Shown here one piece after another: positions 1 through 14,328 of a stretch of DNA of 30,000 nucleotides (its first letter is position 1; each line of letters starts with the position of its first letter). A program made the translations under genes and the position numbers. This DNA comes from Stramonita haemastoma. Lineage: Eukaryota > Mollusca > Gastropoda > Neogastropoda > Muricidae. The stretch lies in NCBI GenBank assembly GCA_030674155.1, contig CM060318.1, positions 86,471,065-86,501,064 on the forward strand, written 5' to 3'. The notes below the pieces were generated by a model. That model ran no database searches, was not told the DNA's origin, and saw nothing but the letters and a program-made list of their open reading frames with translations.

Positions 1-430
1 TGTTTTGGGGTTGTTTCTATCTTTTTTTTCGTGGGGGGGGGGGGGGGGGAGGTTGTTACTTTCTAATGGGTATTCTGTAATTTCCCGTATTGAAGCCGCC
101 GAAGGTCACCTAAACCAACAACACACTTTGTTCACTTCCTCCCGCCTCAGAACCGTTGTGAAACCGTAAGTATCTAATGGACGAGAGGTTTGCGTGCGTA
201 GCTGTTTTCAAGTACCTAGCCATGTAGGCAGTCATAGGCCGACATTAAGACTGTTTCTGTTCCTGTCGTGTGGGGAACAGTAGCTGACTATGCCAAGAGC
301 TTACTGAGGATACAGACAGCATCAGCAGAACATTTGAAAGTGTAAAGACATTGGAATGTGGGCATTGGTAGTTGGCTTACATCAAGGACTGACAAAGCTT
401 TTTGGTCTGAGCGACATTCAGAGTGTATTT
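1..430. other. Non-coding leader with a 17-base G run
   Basis: No gene is visible here. Positions 33-49 are an uninterrupted run of 17 G. The rest is unique-looking, mixed-composition sequence without an open frame of interest. Short frames that begin near 356 become long only because they run into the trinucleotide array that follows. Confidence 0.6.
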
Positions 431-1750
<1,320 letters not shown>

Positions 1751-3290
1751 TTCACACTTATTTTCTTCTGCCAACTGTAAATTCGCTCCACTAAACCTCC
1801 ATTGCATCATTACTTTGTTCATCCCCATCACTATCAATTGACCCATGAATTTACAGCAATGTCTCAGGTCTTTGAGTGATTTCTGTTTCGCTGTCCTGCA
1901 TGCTTCCACACCTATGGTATTTCCGTATGCAGCCTTTGGGATCAGGGTATTCATGGAAAACGGATCCTTGAAGGGACGCTGTGACGGTTACCACTTACAG
2001 CTGGGCATCCAAGTCAGTCTGGTTTCTCGCAATACCATTTTTTGTCGTCTGTATAGAGCTTAAGAGGCAAAGTTCTGCATATATGAATTCACAACCTGCG
2101 GCCCAGTGATCCAGCAGCAAGCAGGTCCCTGGGGCTGTTAGCTTCACACCGGCCCTACATTGATATGCTCCCTGCAGACTTCTGACCCGGACAGTCTGAC
2201 ATGGCGAGCCTGAGTATTGACCAGTTGTGAGATGGGGATGGACAGAACAGCAGTGCCGTGACACTGCAGAGGATGGAGGAGGATGGGAGGTGTGAGGGAA
2301 GGGGAGAGGCAGGCTGAATCAGGAAGTTACAGCTCTGGTTATAAGATCTGTTGGAAAATCAGGGTAGTTCTTTGAATAATAGGTTAGGACAATCTAAAGG
2401 CATAAATCAGAGATAGCTTCAAGCTCTCGCATATCTCAACTGGAATAATTTTTCTTCCTGTTACTCTGTGATTGCTTTTGCGTATTCATCTTTGACTTTT
2501 AAAATATATTTTTAACCTGCTGTTTGTAGTTTTCCTTCGCTTCTTTTTACTTGGTCTGATATTATTTAAAGCTATACTGAAACTTGATTCTACCTTCTTA
2601 TTTCAACAAAAGCACACAATACTACTAACATGATCATCATAGATACCATTTTCTGCAGACCAGAACCCCCCACAACTCCAATAAACCATCTTTCACTGGT
2701 ATTCGCATTGCAGTTTCCCGATCATTAGTCTAGTGACGTAGATGGCCTGCGTCCCTTACCTTCATTAGCGGTGATCATAGCAGCGGCTGTGGTGACGAAA
2801 GCATCCGCCAGATTAAAGCCTGGGCTGGTCTGGTCTGGCTAAGACGGACACGGCGAGCTGGTGAGGAAAAGTTGCAGATTAGCTTTGTTATCTGCCTCTG
2901 CTGACGTTAATGGCTTTCGTGATCCCCCATAATTATCAGTATCGGGCAAAGAACAAAGCCTCTGCCCTTTTATGCCGTGTGTCAGCCAACAGTCGTGATT
3001 GTCTGTGTTCCTAATGCCGGCTTTTGTTCTACCTGCCTTCTAAACCTGATCATGGTAACGAAGACAACACGAGTCCTATTTGATTTGGCCTGTGATCTGC
3101 TTAGGTTGGTTTGTAAATTGATGTGAAAATGTTATCAAGACAAACACGCAGGCAGGTAAAGTGTATGTGTGAGGAAAGTAAGAACGCCTTTGTACTGTGA
3201 CTGCCTGTCAGTTTCAGGCTAAAAGGTCGCAGGGGAGAGAGGCTTCGATTTTTGGCTAGGAGATCGATGTTAAGCTTAATGTTTAGGGAT

Positions 3291-3306
3291 GTGTGTGCGT
3301 GCGTGC

Positions 3307-3395
<89 letters not shown>

Positions 3396-3403
3396 CGCGT
3401 GTA
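3291..3403. repeat. (GT)n array ending in CGCGCACGCGTGTA
   Basis: A nearly pure GT run, preceded by GTGCGTGCGTGCGT and closed by CGCGCACGCGTGTA at 3390-3403. The H/T frame on the minus strand is an artefact. The alternating purine-pyrimidine sequence with CG-rich ends is prone to left-handed Z-DNA. Confidence 0.97.
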
Positions 3404-3794
3404 GAGTCAAGGAGGGGGGAGGAGGCTCCAACGGATTTCTCCATTAATTGATTTAGAAGGGTGGGCTTTGGGGGAAAACAAGAATCATTCAAAGTAGCAC
3501 CACTTCTTCTGCACAGGGGAATAGGGAGCACTGTTATGGTACATTGCAAACTTCAGTATATCAGTGTATCTGTAGTCTGTGCCGTGTCTCTTCCAGCCTC
3601 ACTTAGTATCAGGTTACATCAGAACAGGAAGCCTCAATGATGGCATTACCAGACGGTCACAAATGTAATACACTCTAACGACCATCATCATTACTATTGA
3701 TTTGCATGTTGTAACAGAAGTTGCTTATGTTTAAGTTGCTCCTTGTTGCCCTGGTGTCACAGTGACTTCAAGTTTGTTTCTGGTTTTCCTTCCA

Positions 3795-3983
<189 letters not shown>

Positions 3984-3984
3984 T

Positions 3985-4108
3985 AATAATAATAATAATA
4001 ATAAATAGAATTTATATAGCGCTATATCTTGCAAAAACAAATCAAAGCGCTTGCATTCAACCAATTCTTGCACATGCAGCCAACAATTTAGATTTTTAAC
4101 GAAGTCAA
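3985..4108 (-). mobile_element. Retroposon 3' tail: (ATT)n plus a TATAGCGC motif
   Basis: On the minus strand this reads CAAGCGCTTTGAT, then TTGCAAGATATAGCGC, then TATATAAATT, ending in an (ATT)n tail (seen as AATAAT on + at 3985-4005). A GCGCTTTGA/TATAGCGC hairpin-like end followed by (ATT)n is a recurrent 3' end of non-LTR retroposons and SINEs in marine invertebrates. The same landmarks occur at 15549-15650. The 5' extent cannot be fixed; 4060-4108 may be element or flank. The (ATT) tail directly abuts the (ACT)n array, so the tail may have seeded the array. Confidence 0.55.
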
Positions 4109-4133
4109 TACACACACACACACACACACACAC

Positions 4134-4207
<74 letters not shown>
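4109..4207. repeat. (CA)n array
   Basis: A CA run with two CACCAC interruptions near 4132-4141. It ends exactly where the inverted LINE piece begins. The C/V frame on the minus strand is an artefact. Confidence 0.97.
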
Positions 4208-4208
<1 letters not shown>

Positions 4209-4500
4209 AGTTATTAGACAGATGCCTTAGTAGTTCATTCGATATGGAATCTTACCCACTGATGTCTTTTTAGTGGGCAGAGAAAAGATTACATCTCTTA
4301 CTTCTTGCAACGTAATAGGGGCATTCACAAAGTGTGCATTATCGCATTCTGGATCTAAATAGTCATCTTTCTGTACCTCAGTTTCTCTAAAAGCTTTAGA
4401 TTTAGCTGAAAGGTTTTCAGTACTCATAGAATCAGAAAACAGTTGATCATTTGGTAAAACTAACGACTCATGTAAAACATCAGTTTGCTCGCAGGAAGAA
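4208..4500 (-). pseudogene. Inverted 5' part of a LINE reverse transcriptase
   Basis: Read on the minus strand from about 4500 down to 4227, one frame stays open through the segment that precedes the RT fingers in I/Jockey-type LINEs. It contains NAPITLQEVRDVIFSLPTKK, equivalent to the usual block ending in a conserved K(A/T).G.D.IP motif, followed by a short frameshift. After the shift NELLRHLSNNW continues to the edge of the (CA)n. The piece is in opposite orientation to the catalytic RT part that follows at 4507. The frame continues upstream of the first ATG (near 4427) to about 4500, so this is an internal fragment and not a gene start. It is dead: truncated, frameshifted and inverted. 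Confidence 0.75.
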
Positions 4501-4506
4501 TGTACT

Positions 4507-5126
4507 AGCCACTTTTTTGACGTACATAAAGCATATGATCATGTGTGGCATGAGAGATTGCTATATAAACTGAAATCTATTGGCCTTTCTGGCAGTATTT
4601 ACTTCTATATTAAAAGTTTTTTGTCAGAAAGAATCATTCAAGCTAAAGTTGGAAATTGTTATTCTACTCCAAGATCACCACACATGGGTATCCCACAAGG
4701 TTCAGTAATATCACCCTATCTATTCAATATTTTATTGTATGATCTTCCTAGACTTTTATCAAGCAGTGCTGTTCTTGTACAATATGCTGACGACATATGC
4801 ATGTGGATGGATGTTACAATGAAAAAGAAAACACCCAAAAGACAGTTGAAGTTCTATCAAAATGTATATCAAAAAGAAATTGACAAAACTCAGTAGTTAT
4901 CTTTTTGAAAATGGTCTCTCACTTTCACCTGAAAAAACCAACCTTGTCCTTTTTAACAACGGTGTTGACCCACAAGATTTACCTAATTTTCGAATTAATG
5001 GAGAAGATCTAGAATACAAACAAGCAGTGAAATTTTTAGGAGTATACCTTACTTCTAAGTTAATGTGGAATCAACATATTGAATACTTGGCAACTAAAGC
5101 TAAAAAAGTTTCCTTCTCATCTTAAA
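4507..5126 (+). pseudogene. LINE reverse transcriptase, catalytic part, frameshifted
   Basis: RT of a non-LTR retrotransposon, the enzyme that copies the element's RNA at the nicked target. Motif A is FFDVHKAYDHVWH at about 4513-4551. The PQGS motif is at 4693-4704 (MGIPQGSVISPYLFN), and the catalytic YADD at 4783-4794. After YADD the frame breaks near 4845-4870. It resumes in another frame with LSPEKTNLVLF, then the thumb motif KFLGVYL and WNQHIEYLATKAKK, ending at about 5126. The order and spacing fit the I/Jockey superfamily. About 100 residues expected between the inverted part and motif A are missing. At least one frameshift is present, so it is not functional as read. Frame choice follows the motifs and not a start codon. 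Confidence 0.9.
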
Positions 5127-6982
<1,856 letters not shown>

Positions 6983-7042
6983 AGTTAAACACTTTGGCAG
7001 GGTGGTGGATAGTTCGGCTGTTGAGAGCAGGGGCAGAAGATG

Positions 7043-7109
<67 letters not shown>

Positions 7110-7146
7110 TTACTATTACTATTACTATACTATTACTATTACTTCT
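7043..7146. repeat. (ACT)n passing into (ATT ACT)n
   Basis: A perfect ACT run to about 7108, then alternating TATTAC units to about 7142. The poly-Y frame across it is an artefact. Confidence 0.95.
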
Positions 7147-7674
7147 CCTCTACTACTAAATAACATACTTGAAACGGATCAGACGCACGTATGAGAAAAT
7201 CTTAAATACTCATGACAATATTGCAAACTAATTAGAGTATTTTTCTTTGTTATGATAACCATCTACATTGAAAAGTCTGTTCACGTATCCCATGACTTGA
7301 TTATTGTTGAATGTCTCATAGCTTTAATGTTCCTGTGTGTGTTGAGTGAATATTGTATTATAATTTAAAATGTTGCATTAGAAAATAATAATAGTATATG
7401 GTATTTATGTAGCCTGAATGTTGTAGAGCAGATCTAGCCCTCCTGTGGCCGTGGCGTTGTGTGTGGCCTTACACTGTCAGTCCTTGTTGAGGTTTCAGTA
7501 TTGAAAGCTGTACAGAACAATTGCCGGTATGACCGTGGTGTGGAGATGGAATGGCAGGTGTGAAATAACAGAAGCAACGTCAGAGTAAACACGACAGAAA
7601 AGGAAAGTACAGATTTGTTTAATTCAGAGGTTAAGAACTAGGATTCCTTGTGAATATGTGCGTGTGGGCACAAG
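7147..7674. other. Unique AT-rich spacer with a possible old retroposon tail
   Basis: No open frame of note. AATAATAATAGTATATGG followed by TATTTATGTAGC near 7384-7412 resembles a degenerate version of the (AAT)n..TATATAGCGC tails at 3985 and 15549. This is a weak match and could be chance. Confidence 0.35.
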
Positions 7675-7796
7675 AGTGTGTGTATGTGTGTGTGTGTGTG
7701 TGTGTTGTGTGTGTGGTGTGTGTGTGTGTGTGCGTGTGCGTGCGTGTGTGTGTGGGTGTGTGGGTGTGGGTGTGTTTGCAAACGCGCACGCGTGTA
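7675..7796. repeat. Imperfect (GT)n ending in CGCGCACGCGTGTA
   Basis: GT units with interruptions (TGTTGTG, GTGGTG, GTGGGTG, GCGTGCG). It is closed at 7783-7796 by the same 14-base string, CGCGCACGCGTGTA, that closes the array at 3291-3403. Confidence 0.93.
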
Positions 7797-8150
7797 TGGT
7801 GTTTTATTGTTGTGCGTGAGGTGTACTAAGAATTGACCGTGTTTCTAGATTATCTAAACAGAACTGAGTATCAAATAATCTTTAATTTCGTTAACGTCAG
7901 TTTGAAAATAAAAAACCATGTTTAACTACGGGCAAAATGATCTGTAGAAATCACAAGATGTTTTTATTTCAGAAAACAACTGGCATCAATTTTTGCATTA
8001 TTTCATGCTTCCGTTTCTTCTCATTCCTTGACATAATTTGTAAAGCAAATATTAAGAGTTTTGGAGTGCCAAAGTCAGCAACTTCTGAAACTAAAAGTTC
8101 TTACACTGATTTTCTTCTGCTAAAGGTCAGATACCTGTACACATTTTGAC

Positions 8151-8256
8151 AAAAAAGAAAGAAAGGAGTGAAAGAAAGAGTGAAAGAAAGAAGAGAGAAA
8201 GAAAGAAAGAGTGAAAGAAAGAAGAAAGAAAAGAAAGAAAGAAAGAAAGAAAGAAA

Positions 8257-8293
<37 letters not shown>

Positions 8294-8307
8294 AAAGAAA
8301 GAATGAA
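8151..8307. repeat. (GAAA)n purine tract
   Basis: GAAA units with GTGAAA and GAA phase changes, ending in GAATGAATCA. The K/E/R and F/L/S frames on the two strands are artefacts. Confidence 0.95.
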
Positions 8308-9044
<737 letters not shown>

Positions 9045-9046
<2 letters not shown>

Positions 9047-9740
9047 GGCGCAATTTCCTGCATTATACCGGCACTGAGATGTTATTGAAATGACTGCCAC
9101 CTCCATTTGCTGCAAAACCTGTCAAGTGTGCGGGGGACAATTATCAAGAAAATGCGCCTTGCGTGAGCCTCGTTCATCAGAGCACCCCCTCACACACACA
9201 CCCTCCCCCCTCCTGCCCCCTGTCCCTCCTCTCCTGCAGCTGTGGCACATTCCCTCCGCCATCGATGTGCTAGCAGACCTTCTCTTCCCAGGCTCCAACA
9301 CGGATCGGGGTCCATTAGCAGGACTTTCTGTGCTGTCCAGTACCCCCTAATTTGTTTTTGCGCCTTTCCCGCCCTGACCCTGGTCTGTGGCAGGCAGAGG
9401 CAGGAGCAGGGCTGTGAGGACGCCTGGCCAGGAGGACCCTCTCTGGCTGGGACTTCTCTGCCCGGGGCCTGGTGTCGCACCAGCTGTCACTCCTCTCTCA
9501 GTCCCTCCTTTTGTCCTGACAGCATGCCGGTGGTGTCCATGCTGACGGTCTGTTCCGCAGCCAGGTCCTGTGTGGTGCAGGACATGGGGAAGGCAGACAG
9601 GAGGAGGAGGGGGAACCCCGTGTTGCCACAACGCCTGATGTCCCTCAGCGCCCTGGGCTGGCAGCAAGGAACAGGGGAGGAGGGGCTGGGCTGCAGGCAA
9701 CATGCACACACAGACCCTTGTTAGACAGGGGTTAGAATTG
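9045..9740. other. GC-richer island, coding status unknown
   Basis: Visibly richer in G+C than its neighbours, with runs such as CCCCTCACACACACACCCTC and GGAGGAGGAGGGGG. Overlapping open frames exist on both strands (9242-9724 on +, 160 codons; 9347-9751 on -, 134 codons). High GC lowers stop-codon density, which alone can explain open frames on both strands. Their translations are rich in C, P, S and L and show no domain I recognise. A pyrimidine run followed by an acceptor-like TCCTGACAG ends near 9522, but I see no matching exon. It could be a conserved non-coding element, an exon or promoter-proximal DNA. Confidence 0.3.
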
Positions 9741-11007
9741 TCAGTTCTCATAGTAACAAATGCCCGTCACTGTGTTTTCGTTCAGTTCTATTATATTTTG
9801 TGTTGTTTTCTTTATGTATAGAGGCTGTGGTTAAAAGTTAATTGAAGAAAAAGGGAATGACAGAAAATGTGTGAGGTAACTTTGCTCAGAAAAAAAACTA
9901 AGAAAGGACAATTTGGCTATATACTGATGCACACGCTGGGATTTGTTCTTTTTAGGTGACATAAGGATTCCCAGCATCACTAAAACAGGTTGACGCAAGG
10001 AATGCTGGTGAGTTGCTGCAATATTTTCACATAAATGGTTTCTCTGGTCTTGGTTTACAACCAAGGAAACACAAGCACAATGTAGAGCGGCATTCAGTAA
10101 TATTGAACATGCTCTTTCTGCACACAAAGACAAAACAATAATTGCAACAAAATCCTTGATACAGACATTTCACAATACAGCAATGTGATTGTCTGTATTA
10201 CAATGAAAGCTATATCTAATATTTAAGTCAATACCAATAGCATATAGAATTACTTTCTTTTTAGAAGAATGTTTTATTATTTTATCAAGGAGTTTGGATA
10301 GCATTGAAACTCTCGCTGCAAAAACAACCTAACAAAACGGAAAGAAACAAAAATAAACTAGACATGTTGCTTTTTTTTTTTAAACAATTGTAAACATTTG
10401 AATCAGTAGCGAAATCAGTCTCCAATTTTTCAACTTTGGACAGATAATTCATTTACAGTTATGTTTTTGTAAACAGCAACGTTAACAAAAAGAGGCAGCA
10501 AGCAGGGCAATGTCACGACCTCTGTCAGAAAAAGGCTGAATGTTTTTACACTGGCCAGGGTGAAGTTAATGGGCGGACCTGTGGGTGTCCTAAACCCCTA
10601 TGAACTGAACGATCATGCGGATTGAATATTTCTGCATTCACCTCAGCTTTTCTCCTAAATGCCCAGTTGCATCGCTGTTAAAAATGCAAGCGCTAGCAAA
10701 AAGAAAATGCATGGCAAAAAATGAGATGGTTCTGTAGACAGAACATCGCCATGGGGAATGATGTTTCATTCATCAATTGTTGATGTGTTCAATGAAAGAA
10801 AAACGATGCAGTGTGTTCTTTCCAAACTGAATATGGTTCACTGTAGTTTGCAATACGGCTTGTAACATTAGTTTTTGTGGTTTACATGAGGAGGTAGCTG
10901 ATATTGATTCTGAAGAGCACGTGATTTTGAAACAAGGGTCAAGGAACTGTAGCGGGTATAAACAATATGACAACTTAGAATACCATCAAGCCCACACGCA
11001 TATCTGA
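9741..11007. other. Unique AT-rich spacer
   Basis: No array and no gene. The 100-codon minus-strand frame at 9831-10133 ends in an F/S-rich tail and has no recognisable motif. I see no tRNA-like boxes or inverted ends in this stretch. Confidence 0.4.
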
Positions 11008-11149
11008 GAGATAGATAAATGGACGGATCAATCATAAACAGACAGACAGACACATAGACATATAGATAGACAAACAGACAGACAGAAAGACAGACAGACA
11101 GGTAGATAGATAGATAGTTAGATAGATAGACAGACAATGACTGACAGAT

Positions 11150-11196
<47 letters not shown>

Positions 11197-11214
11197 TGAT
11201 AGATAGATAGATAG

Positions 11215-11274
<60 letters not shown>

Positions 11275-11297
11275 CAGATAGATAGAGAGAGAGAGAG

Positions 11298-11388
<91 letters not shown>

Positions 11389-11519
11389 CAGATGAACAAA
11401 TGGATGGATGGATGGATGGATGGATGGATGGATGGATGGATGTGATGGATAGATGGATGGATGAACAGACAGACAGAAGAGAAAGACAGAGAGATAGACA
11501 GACCAACAGGCAGACAGAG

Positions 11520-11554
<35 letters not shown>

Positions 11555-11557
11555 TAG
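11008..11557. repeat. (GATA)n/(GACA)n/(GATG)n tetranucleotide array
   Basis: About 550 bases of GAYA-type units. GACA and GATA are mixed to about 11150. Long GATA runs follow to about 11390, broken by GATATGATA, TAGTAGATA and a (GA)n block near 11285-11300. A GATG run spans about 11400-11440, and mixed GACA runs to 11557. The minus-strand S/I/Y/L frames of up to 212 codons are artefacts of the repeat. GATA/GACA mixtures resemble the composition of the classic Bkm-type satellites; that likeness is compositional only. Confidence 0.95.
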
Positions 11558-11638
11558 GGCGTGTGAATTTCTGTATGTGTGTATGTGTGAGCATCCATGC
11601 CCTTGTGTGCAGGCATGAGTGAGTTTTAGTGTATAATT

Positions 11639-11671
11639 GTGTGGGTGGGTGGGTATGTGTGTGTGTTTATT

Positions 11672-11731
<60 letters not shown>

Positions 11732-11819
11732 TATTTTTATTTTTTTTATTTATTCATTTATTTATTTATTCTTTATATCGAGGATAATGGGATAAGCACT
11801 CTTGTGCGTGTGTGTATGT

Positions 11820-11850
<31 letters not shown>

Positions 11851-11900
11851 CTTGTGTGGGGGGGAGGCATGTATGTGTGTGTGTGCGTGTGTGTGTGTTT
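11639..11900. repeat. (CTTT)n, (ATTT)n, a G17 run and (GT)n
   Basis: A short GTGG/GT stretch, then (CTTT)n at about 11670-11733, TATTTATT units to about 11772 and a short unique piece. Next come GT units and a run of 17 G at 11834-11850, with GT units again to about 11900. Confidence 0.93.
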
Positions 11901-12048
11901 TAAAGCACACTTCGTGAAGGTGAAAATGGATAATTAAAACTCAAAACTTGATCCTAATCCAATAATCTGTGTGCATCCAGGCATGGAAATTATTCATGGC
12001 AGTTCTCTTCACGCTGTGCTCAGTGAAGAAAGAGGCCAGGATTCAACC

Positions 12049-12118
12049 AGTCCTCAGGAAGCAGTTGGCAGTGCGTGAAGTTACTGGCTGGAAAGTCATG
12101 GGTTCAAATCTCACAAAG
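12049..12118 (+). mobile_element. tRNA-like SINE head (diverged)
   Basis: The segment has tRNA-like geometry. A D-arm-like AGCAGTTGGCAGTGCG lies at about 12060-12075. A region equivalent to an anticodon arm (TTACTGGCTGGAA) follows, then a B-box-like GGTTCAAATCTC at 12101-12112, one or two changes from the GGTTCRANNCC consensus. The A/B spacing fits a tRNA-derived pol III promoter. What follows to about 12360 may be the SINE body, but I cannot align it to another copy here. An intact tRNA gene is unlikely because the stems do not pair cleanly. Confidence 0.4.
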
Positions 12119-13022
12119 GTCACATGTTTGGGTTTTTGTATCTCCAGCTTGCTCATAACTAACATAACTAAAATGTGTTGGCTTTGGGATGATTAGGAAG
12201 ACTAAGACTACATAGTTGAGTCTCATCCACTTTACAGACGCCATGTTCAGAGTATTACTTCAATCATTTTTACCCCTTCTTTTGCTGTCTTCACCTCTCA
12301 GGGCCTAGTGATGCCTGGATGTATTATGATAATAAAACAAAGCACATCACTGTCATGTAGTCTCAAAATGCATGCACGTCCATAGTATTATGTTGACATT
12401 TATACTTTTTTTATCACTGGCATCATTCAATGAAAGAGAATTGTCCTTAACTTGATGTCTCTAGTTACTCTGGTATCATTGTGACCAGATTTGGTCTTCC
12501 TATGTATTTTTGTCCCTGTGGTGTGATACTGTACAATCTTTCGGGGCTGGAGGTTCACAGAAGAAGGTCGCTGAAGGGATGATTGTAGTATTTCAGCCCT
12601 TAACAGCGTCTGTCTTCCTCTTCTGGCTTTATGAGTTAGTTATTTCTACGGTCACTGTGGGGCTTTGTTGGCGATGTCTTGTGTATGTTAGCTGTGAACA
12701 GGCACCACTGAACACCACCAAAAGTAGCCAACAGCAGTGCAGAGCCCCTTTGGCTGGAAAGCCCTAAAACATCATAATGAACCCTAAGCTCTCTGCTTAA
12801 CTCTAACCCTAAAGATGTGACACGACAAGCATAGGGAAGGCAGAGGCAGTGGGATAAAAATAAGATGTGTTGATGAAAAAAAGGAAAACACCACAGAAGG
12901 TGGGGCGGTAAAAATAAAAGGGAAAAAAGTAAAGACGGAATGATGCACAGTTTATAATCCTTATCTCTAGAACCTGGCCATTTGTCAACATCAAAGCCAG
13001 TGGCTCACAGCACTCGCTGTTT
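12119..13022. other. Possible SINE body, then unique spacer
   Basis: No supported gene. An 85-codon + frame at 12510-12767 has no recognisable feature. Near 12778-12812 the sequence contains AACCCTAAG and TAACCCTAAAG, two isolated telomere-like heptamers that are too few to call a telomeric array. Confidence 0.35.
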
Positions 13023-13724
13023 GACATCATGATGGCCGCACCAGCACATGTGTGGGCCATACTGGTGACATCATGATGGCCATACTGGTGACATCATGAT
13101 GGCCGCACCAGTACGTGTGGCCATACTGGTGACATCATGATGGCCATACTGGTGACATCATGATGGCCGCACCAGGTAGTGTGGCCATACTGGTGACATC
13201 ATGATGGCCATACTGGTACATTGATGCATACTGGTACATCATGATGGCCATTGGTGACATCATGATGGCCGCACCAGGTAGTGTGGCCATACTGGTGACA
13301 TCATGATGGCCATACTGGTGACATCATGATGGCCACCAGTAGTGGGCCATACTGGTGACATCATGATGGCCATACTGGTGACATCATGATGGCCGCACCA
13401 GGTAGTGTGGCCATACTGGTGACATCATGATGGCCATACTGGTGACATCATGATGGCCGCACCAGGTAGTGTGGCCATACTGGGACATCATGATGGCCAT
13501 ACTGGTGACATCATGAGGGCCCCACCAGGTAGTTGTGGCCATACTGGTGACATCATGATGGCCATACTGGTGACATCATGATGGCCGACCAGGCAGTGAG
13601 GCATATGGTGCATCATGACGGCCATACTGGTGACATCATGATGGCCGCACCAGGCAGTGTTGGCCATACTGGTGACATCATGATGGCCATACTGGTGACA
13701 TCATGATGGCCATACTGGTGACAG
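13023..13724. repeat. Two-state minisatellite, 23- and 41-bp units alternating
   Basis: The short unit (23 bp) is GACATCATGATGGCC plus ATACTGGT. The long unit (41 bp) is the same with an 18-base insert, GCACCAGGTAGTGTGGCC, between the two parts. The insert ends by repeating GGCC, so its copy point is visible. Short and long units alternate with striking regularity, giving a higher-order repeat of about 64 bp present roughly nine to ten times. Two or three short units in a row occur only near 13200-13255, where units are damaged, and at the right end. Each unit holds the perfect palindrome CATCATGATG. Unit variants are mostly single-base losses. Confidence 0.92.
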
Positions 13725-14324
13725 GCTCCGCGTCACGGGGAAACAGCAATGCCTGCTGTCAGACACACAGCCCTGGTCTTTTAGCACGGGTCGTATTACA
13801 ATGGGGTATTCTGGAACACAGGGCTCTTCTTGGCTCCATCGATTTGGTGCTGAGTCTGACAGTGTGAAGTTGTTTTGTGGTCAAGTTGGCCATGCCAACA
13901 GTCACTGTGTTGATTGTTGTTTCACCTCTCGTTTGTTGCCGCCAGCTGGCCCACGCTGTAGACAGGGTGTTGATGGTTAGCTGGAACAGTGACAGCTTCC
14001 TATTTTCTCATTCTCACTTCTCATTGTCTGTTAATTAAGTTTTCTAGCTTCCTGTTTCCTGGTTATACATTTCTATTAGGGCAAAGGCCAGTTAAAGTTT
14101 CTTGGGAACATTCTAGACCACATTGTTTGGGTAGCCTTTTTCATGACTGCTTGCGTCTGAGTATCGTGCTTGTTATCTATGTGTCCTTTGTTATCTGCTC
14201 GTCTTTGTTATCTGCCAGTCTTTGTTGTCTTCACATTGTATTTTTGTTGGACAGGATGGGGTGAAAACATGTCATCTATACTCATGCTGCCAAGTCTACA
14301 TGGTAAATCATTATATTAATTGAT
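13725..14324. other. Unique spacer between minisatellite and MITE
   Basis: Mixed-composition sequence. A 91-codon + frame at 13989-14264 is rich in L, F and S and could be a chance frame in T-rich DNA. No domain is recognised. Confidence 0.35.
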
Positions 14325-14328
14325 AAAT

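Noticed and set aside
10868..11616. Minus-strand frames of up to 212 codons rich in S, I, Y and L
   Set aside because: They are read-through of the GATA/GACA array; all three frames are open over the same stretch.
12778..12812. Telomere-like AACCCTAAG and TAACCCTAAAG
   Set aside because: Only two isolated heptamers, not tandem, so no case for an interstitial telomeric array.
13023..13724. CRISPR-like array (regular repeats with interspersed sequence)
   Set aside because: The intervening pieces are the same sequence every time, not unique spacers, and the genome is eukaryotic. It is a minisatellite with a higher-order unit.
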